From Athripsodes cinereus (Eukaryota; Arthropoda; Insecta; Trichoptera; Leptoceridae), in contig OX388305.1 in the NCBI GenBank assembly GCA_947579605.1, forward strand, positions 33,617,542-33,681,541: a stretch of 64,000 nucleotides of DNA, in the 5' to 3' direction. Under the pieces are notes generated by a model. The model saw only the letters and a program-made list of their open reading frames with translations, did not search any database and was not told the origin of the DNA. Both the position numbers and the translations under genes were made by a program. Numbering within the stretch: position 1 is the first letter of the stretch; each line of letters opens with the position of its first letter. Positions 12,939-26,429 of the stretch are shown here, piece by piece.

Positions 12939-13944
12939 TAGGTACTAACAACGTGTTTCCAGACATGATCATGTATTTTTTTTAATCCGTTTATCAACAT
13001 GGATTATCTTTTTACGAGAAATGTTTTATTTACTAAATAACTTCTAGAAAATACAGTGTTCATATTTATTTGTATTGCATTCAGCTTATCGATAATATAT
13101 GAAAGTATTCAATCAATCATTCGTTTGTTATTGAAATGGTATTAAATATTAATTATTATAAGTCATGATAATCATTAAATAGGTTTCCGGTTTGAAATAC
13201 CTGCAAGTGCGCATTTTAAATAAAACTCATTCTATTTTTTTATAATTTTGACCTGTTTATCAATTGATTATGTATAGGGTGTGTACCTACTAATATACAT
13301 GTTTATGTATGGATATCATATTGATGATATTTGCTTACAAGATAAAATTGAAAAAACACAGCATGTAGTTAACTTTCCAAATGACTTTTATCAACTTCGC
13401 GTACTAGTACCTATTCGAAGACTCTCGACTCCATCATCAGGCGATTAGTAGAAAGTGAAATAAGATCCAGAGACAAACAGTATTTATAAGATTTAAAGAA
13501 AATAATGTTGGGAGAAGCCCGTGTTGATAAGAAAGTAATGATAATTAATTGATAAAAAAAACCATTGGAAAGTGATCCGCTGTGGATGGATTCACGAGAG
13601 AAGAATTTAAAGAAAAATATGAATGTCTACCTTCTCCGGTATTTTCCTTATTACGAAATGGGGAAACCACTTTTTTTTTTTAATTTTATCTTGAAATGGA
13701 CTTCCAACAAGTACTTTCGGTCAATAAGATCAATAATTGTTTGCATTTTTTTGTTCTGGTTTTCACATCGGAGTCTTTTTGTTCTTATTTTGAAAACGTT
13801 AAGTTGTATATATGATTGAGTTACTTAACACCAATGAATAAATAGCATTTTTTGGATATACCTATCTTGTAATTGGTAATGCTAACCGTAAATTCATGAT
13901 TAAAAAATAAATATTTTGAACACGCATAGGTACTATTTATGGTT

Positions 13945-14165
13945 TGTTCAATATCATCGCCCTCTACGCTCCTCTCTGGAGCACAAAGCAGAAACCAGCC
14001 TCCTCCATTCATAGCGACTCAATCAATTGCGTCACTGCATCAATTGCGTCACTTCTTTCGACAACATTCCTAGCTCTCAGATATCGTTGTTGAAGGAACG
14101 GTTTATTGTAAAAGAGAGACGCCCGAGCCGTTGGAACCGGTCGGTTCAAAACCTAGTGAAAATTA
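13945..14165 (-). mobile_element. LINE C-terminal fragment, degenerate
   Basis: A decayed copy of the family at 14935: CCTCTCTGGAGCACAAAGC, CAATTGCGTCACTTC and CGCCCGAGCCG are shared, with internal duplications of CATCAATTGCGTCACT. Confidence 0.6.
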
Positions 14166-14929
14166 TTAAAAAATCTATTAAAAGTTGTGAAATTTTATAA
14201 AGAAGAATAAAGACATAGAAAGAAGATAAGATAGCAGATATTTTTGATGCCAATTGAAAAAGCAATGGTGGCAGCAAACTTTCAAAGGGCTGTTCAGAGT
14301 TTTATACTTTCGTTTCTAAAACTTTTTAATACTCACAATATTAGTTACTTAAAGTAAATAAGTTACTACAAAAAGTTTTTAAAAAAGTTTCTCGCTGAGT
14401 ATGAAAAAAAGATAAGTTATAATAATGTGGACTTTTTTTAATTTTGCCCCAGACGACTCGGATTACCCTCTTACAAAATCATTTCTATGACGAAAATACA
14501 AAAACTTTAAAAATAATATAAATAAAAAGAAAAAGTTCCTGAGTCAATGTTTTGGTAATGAGAGAGCTTATAAAATCGTTTTGTGTTGATAAATCAGGTG
14601 CTGCCCAGAGCAGAATGATTAAAAAAAATTGGGATGATTGCAGATATAATTTTTGAACGACTATAAGGTGTGGTGGTGATATTTTTTTTATAAATTTTGT
14701 GATTAAAAACGATCCTTGTAAGTATCTACTTATGATATTATCATAGGAAGCCGTACAATGGACATAATTAAACTAAATTTCCTGTCCGAGTACATAATAT
14801 ATTTTATAGTAGGCGCGAGTAATACAAGTACAGGTAGGTATATTTCATCATAATAATCAAACAACAAAAACTACGATATATAACTAATAGATATAAGTGT
14901 CTTTGTTTCTTTATACATTCTATATCATC

Positions 14930-15625
14930 ATCATCATCATCATCGCCCTCAACGTTCCTCTCGGGAGCACAGCGCAGAAACCAGCCTCCTCCATTCAGAG
15001 CGTCTCTGCGCCAATTGCGTCACCTCTTTCCACGACATTCCTTGCGCTCTGATATCGTTGTCATAGGAACGGTGTATTGTGAAAGAGGGACGCCCGGGCC
15101 GACGGAACCCCTGCGGATGGAAGAACAGTGCTCTTTTTGGCCAACTTTCATTTGGCATTCTCAAAACATGTCCCAGCCAGGACCATAGTTTCTCCTGTAT
15201 TACGGAGATTACAGGTCTCTGCTGCGCACAGCATCATTTGTAACATGTTCATACCATTTGACATCCAAAATCCTTCTAATACACTTGTTTTCAAAGCTGA
15301 GTATCTTCCGCTCTTGAGCCTTGGTTAAGTGCCTAGACTCACAGCCATATAGAAGGATTGGGATGATACACGCATTGAACAAACGACATTTTGTCCTGAT
15401 GCTGAGTCCAGACGCCTTCCAAACTTTGTTCATGTTATTACCGTACCGATAGTAAAAGTACCGATATTCATTTGTTCATGTTATTGAAAGCCTCGCTAGC
15501 TGCCCCTATGCGGATTGGTAATTCCGACCGGAGATCACCCTCTGGCGTTATGGTTGCTCCCAGGTACCTGAATTTGCTAACCTGAGATATTTGGGAATTA
15601 CCAACCATTAGTGGGGTGTGAGTAC
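14930..15625 (-). mobile_element. LINE C-terminal fragment, longer copy
   Basis: The minus strand reads, N to C: THTPLMVGN and FRYLG-type context (15560-15620, partly out of frame), then NACIIPILLYGCESRHLTKA, FENKCIRRIL and a basic C-terminal section ending REWRRLVSALCSREER-like at 14950. The (CATCAT)n at 14930 is the 3' tail. Frames are broken at several places, so this is a dead copy. It is the best template here for interpreting the shorter relatives at 11.0, 14.0, 28.2, 33.2-33.8 and 51.2 kb. Confidence 0.8.
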
Positions 15626-15629
15626 TCGT

Positions 15630-16820
15630 GCATGTACTATTACATTATGTACTCCACAGCTGATGTATCAAAAAGGGCTAGATCATCTCAATATATACAT
15701 TCTATATATTAGCTTCTTTTTCCAGGAATACAAAAGAAAAGATGAGATTGGAAATATTTTAAGCGTGTTTTTGAATTACAAATTTTGCATACATCTTCTT
15801 CTCCTTCTTTGATCGCATAAGTTACGCTGAGATACTTAGAAAATCGGGAGGTATGGCTGTCGACGAATGAGTGGTAAGGTTAAAGCGATTATGGGCAGGG
15901 TGTGTTGCTAGACTCAAAGATCAAATATGGACAAAAAGGGATATGGAGTAGAGACCTCGTGAAGATAAAAAAATAGAGGAAGGTTTGACAATGTTAGAAG
16001 AATCGTTGGTGACTGGTGTAAAAAAAATACTGTTTGACTGGTCAGGGGGCCTAAAATGCCCACATTGAGCAATTCCTCTACAATTCGTACTTGGTGAAAT
16101 GTAACCGTTAAATCGTTTTACGATTCCTATTATGATTCATATTATAAAGTGGCCTTTTTAGCCTCCCAGGACATAGATGCTTGGAGACATGTCGGGGAGG
16201 TTTGTGTTCAACAATGGACAGAAATAACTAAGTAAGGAAGTGAATATAAAAAAAGTTAACTTAATGCCATTAACAATGTTTTTGTCTGTTTGATAATGAT
16301 TTCCTACAAGATGTCAAGTGTGAAGCTAGTAGTATAAGTTTTAATAATGTTTTGATACATTTTGTATAAATAATAATGGAATATTATTATATTATTGTAA
16401 TAACGCAACGGAAGGGATTGGTCCGAGGAAAATTCATTTTTATGCTCGACTCTAATTACCTATATCTAATAACGATTATCTGAATAATTCAATACAATAT
16501 AACATACATACCTGCTTGGATACTTTAAACCTGCAATGATGGCATATGTATTATGATTATTTGTATTTATTATACTAATTATTATTGTACCTACATCTGT
16601 GTGGGTGTGACGGACACAATGCAAATAATTATAATCATATATAGGATATCAATTAAAGTCAGAGTCGAATTATGAACAAGTTGAATACAACTTTTGTATT
16701 TTTTTAAGATATATCTGGGTATAGTAATGTACTCTAATAAACCCAAATACGACCTAATACACTTTTCACTGTAAGATAAAAGCTTGTGTCGTGAAAGGGG
16801 AATTTGCTAGCGTTGTTAAT
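15630..16820. other. Spacer with unplaced repeat-like pieces
   Basis: No supported gene. The part at 15830-16220 has higher GC and LINE-like words (GGTGACTGGTGTAAAAAAAA; TTCAACAATGGACAGAAATA) but no readable domain. Confidence 0.35.
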
Positions 16821-16827
16821 TTATGTA

Positions 16828-16995
16828 CCTGAGAAAAATGCTCACAACGAATAAAATTAAATTTACCAACGACTTGTTTGCGAAAAGTTAATATTATTTA
16901 TTCGTACCAATGAATCGTTTGCACTATCTCTGGCCCTAATCTGATAGTAGGTACCAATGATTCGTTGTGCAATTTCGTTAGTATTTTTCTCAGTG
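16828..16995. mobile_element. Small TIR element, TA target
   Basis: Left end CCTGAGAAAAATGCT and right end ATACTTTTCTCAGTG-type sequence (on the + strand TATTTTTCTCAGTG) are near inverse copies, flanked by TA. Further inside, ACAACGAAT and TTCGTTGTGC are also inverse. It is 168 bp and non-coding; likely a Tc1/mariner-type MITE. Confidence 0.45.
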
Positions 16996-16999
16996 TAGG

Positions 17000-18855
17000 T
17001 ATGTTAAGTTATGAAGTTGTGGTATTGGTATAATTTTCAATTACTGCTAGTGTTCACTTAATTAGGATCCAAGGAGCACTATGTAACAACTAGTTAAATT
17101 ATTGTGCTTCTTCCATTTTCAAGTTTCGATATATTATTTATGATTATTATATATTATAAAATTACGATATATTATAAAATTATTTATGAAAAATAAAAAT
17201 AAAAAACAAGTCGCGTGTAATAACCACGTAAATCGTTCTCACAGTGCTTAAAAATATTTTATTTCTATTTAATTTTACAGAATCAGACAAAATATACGCT
17301 CAATATTTGGACCAGTAGAGATTTCAAACTTACCAAAAATGTCTCAAGTTTAAAAAAATAAAATAATAAAAAATTAACTAATTAAAATTCCAAAATTCAA
17401 ATTACTTAAAATCTAAATGACTCCTAGAGTACCTAAACAGAATGTTTTCCCTCGCCAATCAACCCCATGTGCCAAAGAATATGAGATATTTAGAATGGCT
17501 GGCATACCTCATTGGAAAATTGAACATGATATTAAAAATCTCATTCGTGATGTTCTTCGAACTCTTGGCTTATACTAAAAAATTCTAGTTAATAAGAGAG
17601 AAATATTATAAGTCCTAGCCTTACTAACTTCATAGTTAATAACGTTAGCATATTATTAATAATAATAGATTTATACCTCAACGATTTAATTCCATGTCTG
17701 ATTTGAGTATTTGTGAGCCGACTACAATAATCAAAATAATTACTCAGACCTAGATATAATTATTATACTCGTACATACCTACAAATCATTAATCTGATAA
17801 CCTATAGAGACACATACTCGTACTTATCTACATGTAATGTACTTAATCATAATGTTAATCAAGGTAACAGGTAATAAAATTAATCACGCAGGTACACAAT
17901 ATGGTCCCATAATGATAATAACAATAATAATGATCTATTATTTATCGTTTAGCAGCCAACAGAAAGAGGTATAATCAATTAAATTTACAGTTATGTTTAA
18001 TATTCAGTCAAAAATGACGAAAAGTCAATTTGTCATAGCTGTCTCTCGTTTTTCACACATGCATGTAATTTCTCAAATTATATATAGGCCGATTTCACTC
18101 ATTCAAAATTATCATATGGTTTTACGAGGTCCGACCTTTGAAATATCTAATAATGATATGGAAGGTTTGCATTTGATACCGTACCATTGTACCATTCGTC
18201 ACCATCTCAAGGGCGCCGTGATTTCTTCTAACGGAACTAACGGAAATGTTTTCAGCTTGCTTCTGCATGTGACAGTAGGTTGGTTCTGTCTTAGATTCTC
18301 TTCTTTCAGATGAATATATCTTCGTCATTGATTCAACACGCATTCACTCTGGGATTACTTATTATGTACGCTACATAACGACATACCTAGCTGCTGTACA
18401 TAAATATGATATAAAATAATATCAAATTTTCTTACTTAAAGCTGGCTCTAGTTTTTCCAATGATAAATAAGGCCCTTCTCAAAACTTATCCTCCAAGATC
18501 TCTTCGTTTCTATCTTTCTTTATTAATACGTATCCAATTCATTCCTATCCCTTTGGCAAAACAATTCTCTCATCTTCATTGGGCTCTTCTTCCTTATGCT
18601 TTAATTGATCTCCTACATCCTCCACTGGCACTGCGGGAACTTCGATGTCTGTTTATCATGTCACCTTTTTTCTTTACTACATGGCCATAAGCCAATTAGG
18701 TACTACTTCAACTTGGAGATTTCAATCAATTTATTTTCTATCGGTCACAGGAATATGTTAATAGGTTTGGATAGTTTCAATCAAATTCAAAATACATAAT
18801 TATGAAATTGAAATTCAATTAAGTATAATATTTATCAGAAATCAATACAATATTT
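17000..18855. other. AT-rich spacer, nothing firm
   Basis: At 17290-17350 there is a diverged segment resembling the LINE 3' UTR at 20510-20590 (GGACCAGTAGAGAT, ACTTACCA). No gene is supported. The open frames at 17990-18690 have no recognisable domain, signal or codon pattern. Confidence 0.35.
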
Positions 18856-18860
18856 ATCAT

Positions 18861-18947
18861 CGTAGGATATTGTGAACGCATTCGAATTCGTTGAATATTG
18901 TGAACGTTTTCAAATTCATCGAATATTGTGAACATATTCAAATATTG
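18861..18947. repeat. Short tandem repeat, about three 30-bp units
   Basis: Three imperfect units each contain GAATATTGTGAACG or a variant followed by TTCAAAT. It sits just before a LINE fragment word shared with 30560 (AAATCCAAACTCGTTGCAGA at 18983). Confidence 0.7.
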
Positions 18948-19471
18948 GAAGATCCATTGACTAACAGAATATAGAGAAGAAAATCCAAACTCGTTGCAGA
19001 CCAATCCAATTGATATATTATATTCAAATTCATACAAATCGATATCACAACTATACTTAAGTGCATATCTCGTATATTATGTAGATCCAAACAATTTTAT
19101 CGCATATTTTGAGTCATTCACACAAAAACAAAGACAAAAAACATTCGTCCATAGTATGTACACAGGTAAGTAATAAATAAACAAAAGGAAAGGATATTGT
19201 AAAAGAGAGTGGAAGTGAGTTCATAATAATAATATTGTTTTCCCACAGTATTGGTTGACCATCATCGCATATCATTTACCAGGAAGCTATATGAATCATG
19301 ATACCATTATATTATCTATCTACATACTACAGACAAAACTTTATATTGGTTATATCGAGAGCATTAAATTCCTGTCATATGGTTTCATACATTATTTTTA
19401 TTCAACTTTGTATATGTTAGAGGAACCCTGGCAATAAGTTGGCATTATTTTCTTTTGCATATAACAATATA

Positions 19472-19615
19472 TTGGGTTAGTTGGAAGAGATCGCGCCTTT
19501 GCGATAAACTCGCCCTCTGTATATTGATTGTATTTAATTTGAATGTATACCTTTTATGTAATTGTTTTTTATCAATGTACAGTAAAGAATGAATAAATAA
19601 ATAAATAAAATAATA
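19472..19615 (+). repeat. LINE 3'-end repeat, copy 3
   Basis: GGTTAGTTGGAAGAGATCGC and GCGATAAACTCGCCC as at the window start, then a different AT-rich 3' UTR and an (AATA)n tail from about 19590. Confidence 0.65.
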
Positions 19616-19619
19616 AATA

Positions 19620-20465
19620 CATACTTAATTCAGTCAATAATTTATAAAAAAAAAGATGTGTCGGTGTATTAAAAAAAAACTATTATGATAAATACTTGTA
19701 ATTTTTTGTATGATTTTATTGCCACCAACAATGTGGTAATCACGAAACATTTTTAAAATATTTTGTAATAGTTACTATGTACCTACCTACTAAAAACATA
19801 AGTTTGGTTTGACACTCGTCAATGACTGCGTCCAGATAGTAAGATGCGAATGTCAATCAATAATCAAATCTTCAATGATTCGTAGATGATTCGGAGCATT
19901 TTCCGAAGAAATATTCGAATAAATGTCTTCGTTTTTCGTCCTTATACGAAGGCAAAACATACATCAATAGATCTTCTTACCCTTATTCTAGTTGGGTCGC
20001 GGGCCTATTGCGCCTAGGTACCTTCTCCAGAGATCCCTGTTTTACGCTGTTTCCAGGATCTCTGGCCACTACAAACCAAGTCTTTCAACTCACACCATCG
20101 ACACCTGCCCTTGACAGCTTCTTCTAGGCAAAACATGACACTAAGAATTACCTGTATTTCTGTTGGTTTTATTTAAGTCCTTAGTTAAAAGTTAATAGTC
20201 CATATTAATAAAATGATATGTATTCAAATTGAATATTAAAAAATCAACAATATAAGTTCAAGTAAAACGCTCTACTGAACAAAACAATACAAATTGTACC
20301 TATAAGTAGATACCTATCTATTGTATTCTGCTATATGTAGAGATAATAGGTAGGTACTGAATATAAACTTGAGACACAAATTGAGGTGTGTTCGATACCC
20401 TTTGTTATCGACACTATAAAAATATATTTGTTCGTTTTAATGTACTTGTATATGTGATGATGATT
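19620..20465. other. AT-rich spacer
   Basis: No supported gene. A GC-richer island at 19980-20130 (GCGGGCCTATTGCGCC) is probably a retroelement scrap. Confidence 0.35.
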
Positions 20466-20469
20466 CTGG

Positions 20470-20985
20470 ATGATTTTGTTTTATTTTTATTTTATTTTTA
20501 CAATGTATACAGGATCAGACAGTCGATTATAGTACATGATAACAATTTACAAAATCAAAAGGTGGACCAGTGAAGATCCTAAATTTACCAGAAGGGTTTC
20601 AAAAAATCATCAAAGTTAAGAACAAATACAAATATACAAAAACACCACAACATGCTTTTAAATTAATAAATAAAATGAAATTCAGGTGAACGAGTTAATT
20701 AAGACTAAGTGAACAAAAACAAGACCAAAAAATCAACGTAAGCAACAAAACAAAGCAATAAATACAAAAATGTATTAAAACAATTAAAACAAAAATTTGA
20801 CGTCGTTTAACAGCCGTCGACCGTCTCAAGGGTGCCGGTGAGGAGTGCAGTTTTCAATTTGCTACTGAAACTGGAGACAGTCTGATTGTCGCTCAATGGC
20901 ACCGTTAGGCGATTCTACGTAACCAGTCCAACATCATCAAAAGCCCTCTCACAGAAGTCAGACGATTTTGATAAGTATTTGATTT
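20470..20985 (-). mobile_element. LINE 3' end, coding tail plus UTR
   Basis: On the minus strand 20960-20805 encodes FCERAFDDVGLVT, then LTVPLSDNQTVSSF and SKLKTALLTGTLETV, the extreme C-terminus of a LINE ORF2. Related copies lie at 26437 and 41703 (+ strand). The 3' UTR runs to about 20470 and contains CTGATCCTGT-type words also seen near 24000. Confidence 0.65.
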
Positions 20986-20989
20986 TTTT

Positions 20990-22280
20990 TTAATTTGAAA
21001 AGTTTTTGATAGACAAGCAATAGGAAAATAATGCCATCTATGTGATTTCTAATATTTTATAAAATTTTTATTCTCAGTTTTTTTTTCAAATTTGTGTGGG
21101 AATCGAATGCATTTTTAAAAATTTATTATAATGTTTGAAAATTCGTGACAAAATAGAGATGATTAATAAATTGTTATTAAGTACCTACCTATCTGTTTGT
21201 CTAGGTCTTCCTTTGTATCTATCTTCTTAATAATACTTGTCATTTGCCATCATAAGGTCACTCATTACATAGGTACATTCCGCATCAGCGGGCATTGCAA
21301 TAAGTGATAATCACTCTGCACCACCCCGCAGTCGCAGCTAGTGATCCTGAAATGACCTTACAACCTCGTCAGCAAAGCGTAGAGAGGAATTGTGGAGGCA
21401 GAAACTTGACGACAATACATGAATGATGCCATCCGAAAGCACAAACACCGTGCATAGTCTAAACTAAACCACGTGAAAGACACTGAACAGACTATGAGTT
21501 GGGGCAACTAGGTGCAAAAGTAACCAGCAGAGATGGGGCTTTTTGGATGGGGAGGACGCTTCACAAGATAATTTAAAATAGTATATTTATGGAACGGAAA
21601 AAATAATCTCAGTATTTGTTATAATATGAGGTTTATGAAAGATGTCGTGATGGTATTGTGGTAGGAGAGGAAGTAGTAGATAGTTATTCCTTTAGCGATG
21701 TCGGGTTCATACCTAGTACGGTGACGGTCTTATAATGGATGTATCATGTTTTATTATTATGAATATACAATAATATTACGTAGTTTACGGGAAGCACGGT
21801 GTGCAGTCAATACAGTGGGCAAGTGGCTAAATAATATAACAAAAGGACATAACTCGATCATAATATCCGTTCTCACACAAGTACACAGCTACTTATTCGA
21901 GTACGTAATAATATCTAAGGTAGACCATACCTAAAGCCTGTGTTCTTCTTCATTATAATATGTAGGTAGGTGCTTCTTCTGTCACACACTTGTGCTTACG
22001 ATTATGTAACAGGTTTGTACGACGCGACGAGACGACCTATTGTTTTCATTATTTGAATAAAGTTGGTACCTATCACTAATAGATATTAACCTGTAAATAA
22101 CATTAATTTATTAACAATTCACGGCGCTAGCCTTTTCCATGTAGAAAATTTACGTACATAATTCACATAATGTGTGTACATATAAGTATAACGAATTAAG
22201 ACGCAACAATTTTAATTAAAAGTCTACTTGAAGGAAAGAACTCTTAAAGTAAAGGTTGGTAATTGTGTCTCTGATACAAT
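20990..22280. other. AT-rich spacer
   Basis: No supported gene. 21260-21550 is richer in GC (CCACCCCGCAGTCGCAGC) and may be an old repeat. It has no readable frame. Confidence 0.35.
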
Positions 22281-22284
22281 ATAG

Positions 22285-22356
22285 TATGCATTTAAAAGGC
22301 GTGCCACAGGGTTCATACTTAGGACCAATATTATTTAATTTATTTATCGATGGCAT
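22285..22356 (+). mobile_element. Reverse transcriptase motif fragment
   Basis: The + strand reads LKGVPQGSYLGPILFNLFID, the conserved (V)PQGS...LGP block of non-LTR reverse transcriptases. Only about 25 codons around this motif are readable; the remainder is lost. Confidence 0.75.
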
Positions 22357-22943
22357 AGTCATAGGGGATTGCAGAGCAGGCAGTTTTGAAAACTTCTCAA
22401 CATCCTTCGAATACTTGTAATAGGTGACAAATTAGGAACATTTTCATAATATTTGGTTACGTATCAATATGTTGTTAAAAGGAAAAACCTATAATTTCGG
22501 TCCGAAATTACTCGCAACAGAACAAAACTGTCCTTTCAGAGTAAAGTGAAATAAGGGACGTGTAATAATATGTTTATAATAATATTTCCCAGTATGTTAT
22601 GTCTTAATTGAATTTAATATCGCCCAAACCACAAATCAAATCCAATTAACTCGTACTAAATCGCTTACAATATTTACAGTGTTAATATTGATTCCGCGCT
22701 ACATATCTTTCAAAATAGATATAAACATTAGAATTGTAGAGAGAATATTAAACAGATATTAAGATTAGGTATTTATCATTCCGATCGTTATAATATTATG
22801 ACGTTCAAAGCAATGATAGGAAAAGTGTAAGTCCATTTGTTATTTTCTATGGCAATAACTAGTAAGATTTATCCAATGAACTTGGTTATGGAAAACAGCT
22901 AAATGGTAGGTTTGTTTAAAATAATAATTTCTATTTTTTTTTG

Positions 22944-23145
22944 TTTAACCGGATTTGGGTGCAGATGACAAAACCAATCAGAAATCTCGATTGGAGAACC
23001 ATGTCTACATAATGCAACATTGTGCAAAATCTAATCGGAAGAAGTGAGAAAAGCGTGCCAACGCTTACGAATTGGCTCTAGACTGTCCTAAGTGATTATT
23101 TTCTGTGTCCATGGTCAAAGTTCACCAATTCTACCATTCTCACTG
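22944..23145 (+). repeat. Dispersed repeat (AACCGGATTTGGGTGCAG family)
   Basis: Shares the start TTGTTTAACCGGATTTGGG and the later ACGCTTACGAATTGGCTC and CATGGTC...CACCAATTC with 42228-42440 and with 8172-8490. Confidence 0.7.
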
Positions 23146-23199
23146 TCACGATGTTGGCTTTGTTTCAGACTTTGGCGAAAGATGTAAACAAGTGGTACC

Positions 23200-23318
23200 T
23201 ACATGTAACACCCAGACCCAGGACAATATGACAAAGGTCGTTATTCACTTTGCCTTGGCCGGGAATCGAACCCGTGACACCAAAGGCAAGAGCGTTTCCT
23301 CCGCTTCACACCAGCCGA
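23200..23318 (-). mobile_element. tRNA-derived SINE, minus strand
   Basis: Reverse complement shows GGCTGGTGTGAAGCGGAGG, the B-box CGGGTTCGATTCCCGG, and CCTGGGTCTGGGTGTTACAT, matching the SINEs at 56077 and 57517. Confidence 0.75.
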
Positions 23319-23319
23319 T

Positions 23320-25180
23320 AATAATAGAGAAGCTTTTTATCCAGTGAGTATGGATGGATGTGGGCTGAATATGAGAAATTTGAAATTATATACTCTCCCA
23401 TTTTTGTGATTAGCAAGAGATTGGGAAAAAAATTACAAAATTTTATTGTGAGTCACAATATAACATTTTAAAATATTTTGTTAGAGTTAAAAATATAACT
23501 GATGTCAGTGAACAACTGATAGTAAAAATATAATGTCTAGATAATCAAATGTTTAATGTTTGATTCAAAATTATTTCAAATAAACGTAATATTTGTGATA
23601 GTTAAAGAAAACCAGAATGATTTGAATTAGCTGTGTAAATTATTAATTGTTTAATGTACGTATTAAGATACTTATTCGATATTGGTAAGTACTTATAATT
23701 ATAAAACAATACATAAAAAAATAATTTAAGTAGGTAGAAAAAAATGGATATTTTGATCTTTCCAATATTCTTTCGAACATAGGAAATCATTTTTCGTATT
23801 TTTCTCGAACATAGTTATTAAACAATAAAGCAATTTTGAATAATTTAGGAGGAGGTAATTTTCCCTGAGGAAAGTAAGAATAATATTATGTCAATTTATA
23901 TAGCGCCGTTATCACTTCAAAGGCTCCTTACATTATTTAGAATCAACATCCACGTCCATTTTAAAATTATGTACTATCAATTTTTTTTATTTTTCAATGT
24001 TCACAGGATCAGATAGTCAATTATAGAACATAACAACAATAATGTAAATTGAATAAATTGACTAGCAAATATCCTGGGTCTGCACATTAAGAAGATAAAG
24101 AGACTTTGAATAATTTTCAATAAGGCAAAGAGATTTTAGCATAATGTTTGAAAAATTCCATTGGCTTATAGATAATAGTTATTTTTTTTCTTTGCCACAA
24201 AAATAATATTAACTAGGTATATAATATGTAACTACATATAAGTATACACTCGAAAACTTAAACTGAAATAAAGGTAGAGCTATTCTATTTTAGGTAATCA
24301 ATAGACACTCCTTATGTACAAATAATATTAATTTATTATTAACAAGCTTTTGTAACCCGGCATTGCTCGGGTTTTAATAAACAGAAACCGTGCAAATACA
24401 TGGGTTAAAATTGGTATTTTTAGTTTGTAGTACCTACATAAATCTTCAAGTGATTTGCCATGAAAAGTTAAGAAAAATATTAGGCGAAAATAAATAGGTA
24501 CTTATGGCTAGTACCGAGGTACTTTTGTATTTATTTATACAAAAAATCAATTAACATTGTTTATGGATTTTTTACATAATACTATTCTTATTCTACAGTA
24601 TGGATTTCTATGGTCTCATAATATCCTCCATTATGAAAATAGCTCAAAATGTCAAAAATATGCAATTTTTATTCTCATAATTCAGGATTTTTTGTCAGTC
24701 AAACAGTCCCTAATTATTTAGTTTTAGTATTGTTTTATTTATTGTTACATCCAGTTTGAAATTAATTCAATACAATGAAAAATGTTTGACTATAAATATT
24801 GGATTTTCATACATTCGCTTGGCAATTTTGTCAAGCGAATGTATGGGAATCTCATTAAAATTGTAATATCTTTATCAATACATAAGATATTTAAAATGTT
24901 TTTAGCCTTAAACCTGCCCAGGAGATGAGACCTCGTATGGAGTGTATTATTTTACTTCTGTCTTTCCTTATTTCAGAGTCCATTGAGGACATACGCACAT
25001 ACGAACCGACTCAAATATTTATGTGTGGATTTAATAATAAAAGATAAATTTCATTTTTAAGTAAAAAAAGTTATTTTAGTGAAAAACACAAAGTTTCTTT
25101 TATTTTTAAATTAATGATAAATATGGAATTCCACAGTGTAAATCACGAAACATTCGAAAAATTATTAATTTATTATTTTT
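23320..25180. other. AT-rich spacer; possible decayed Helitron
   Basis: At 24350-24375, AAGCTTTTGTAACCCGGC followed by a GC hairpin resembles a reversed Helitron 3' end, but the CTAG is lost and a 5' partner is not clear. The words at 23995-24100 (CACAGGATCAGATAGTCAAT) repeat the LINE UTR at 20510. A strong hairpin lies at 24802-24851. Confidence 0.35.
24802..24851. repeat. 22-bp hairpin with 6-nt loop
   Basis: Arms 24802-24823 and 24830-24851 pair without gaps if three G.U pairs are allowed on the + strand transcript; the core CATACATTCGCTTG/CAAGCGAATGTATG is perfect. Confidence 0.8.
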
Positions 25181-25184
25181 TTTA

Positions 25185-25385
25185 CCTACCAACACGGCAT
25201 TTCCCATACATGAGATAGCCAGTGGAAAAATTTAATGCACTTTACATGCAAGCCGTCCTCTCCGTGTCATGAAAAAAATAAGATAATTAGGATGAGTGGC
25301 ATAGCTAATTGCTTATTAACTGAATTTTACAGAACACTCTAAAGATTTTGGAAGATATATTTTTTATTGCAGACTCCACAAAACT
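25185..25385 (-). repeat. Degenerate 'CCCAC-AAGTG' LINE/SINE 3' end
   Basis: AACACGGCATTTCCCATACA and GAGATAGCCAGTGG are a diverged version of the repeat at 31384, 35575, 47222, 50520, 54612 and 55730. Confidence 0.45.
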
Positions 25386-25389
25386 TTTA

Positions 25390-26425
25390 TATATTATATG
25401 TAGGTTTATATAAAAATATAAACTACATCATTTCATAAACATAAATAAAAGAACATAAATAATTTAATGTGTTAATGTATGTCTTTGTTTTTAAGACAAT
25501 TAATGCTGGAAACAAATCACGTTATAATTTTATTTCTAAAAATATTGATGTCTGCTTAACGTCTTGTGTGTTTTAGTTAGTTTATACAACAGTTAGTTTA
25601 TTATATCTTCAATTAAACATACAAATGGTACATAAGGTGTGGTCATGTTATTTGATTGTAGACAGTAACATATTATTTATATGATTGTTATTGTTATAGG
25701 TTTGTTATTATTAAAATCCGAACAATTCCAGCACATTGATAATACGTAATATAGGTATATTTGCTTATACCAGAAGCGTAGACTAGACTACTTCTGTGTC
25801 AATATTGTGAAACAACCTTTAAAATATTTTTAAAATTATTTGAAAAATCAGATATGTTTTTGATTATTTTTTTTGTTGCAGCGCAATTTAAATAATAGAC
25901 ACGCCTGCCGCTTTGATCAATAAATTGGCATCATCGGGGATGAGTGGTAGACTAAAATCAATAGAAGAACAATTTTCTATAGGAACACTAAATTATTTAG
26001 AGATGTTAGGTGGAGATTTTTGGCACTGAGCAACGGAGAAGTTATGGAAGTTGAGATCTTAAAATATTGTTACAATGTCTAATTAATACTTTTACTGTTA
26101 ATCTGAGAATAAAGGACCTTAACAATCAGGGCAAAAACGTCACAATGTTATAAGCAAATGAATGAATGAATGTTTTTTCTCGTTACAATGATCAACCATT
26201 TCAAAGAGTCTTTGCAATCCTTTCGAAATTCCGTCTAATCCGTGTTAGTTAAGCCATACAATATTAATAAAACATTTGTTGATATTTCACATATATTTTA
26301 TTTTACTTCAGGCATTATCTTTAAAAGGTCAACTCTAATCAAACCAATTGTTAGTTCTACATAACACAAAGAAAGTTTGAAAGAACTATGCCATACATAA
26401 AAGGATGGAGGAAAAGGCGACATTC
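25390..26425. other. AT-rich spacer, nothing recognised
   Basis: No supported gene or repeat boundary. Confidence 0.35.
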
Positions 26426-26429
26426 AAGG

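Noticed and set aside
18460..18799. + strand frames of 76 and 64 codons
   Set aside because: No domain, no signal peptide cleavage pattern, no conserved copy; AT-rich background frames of this size are common here.
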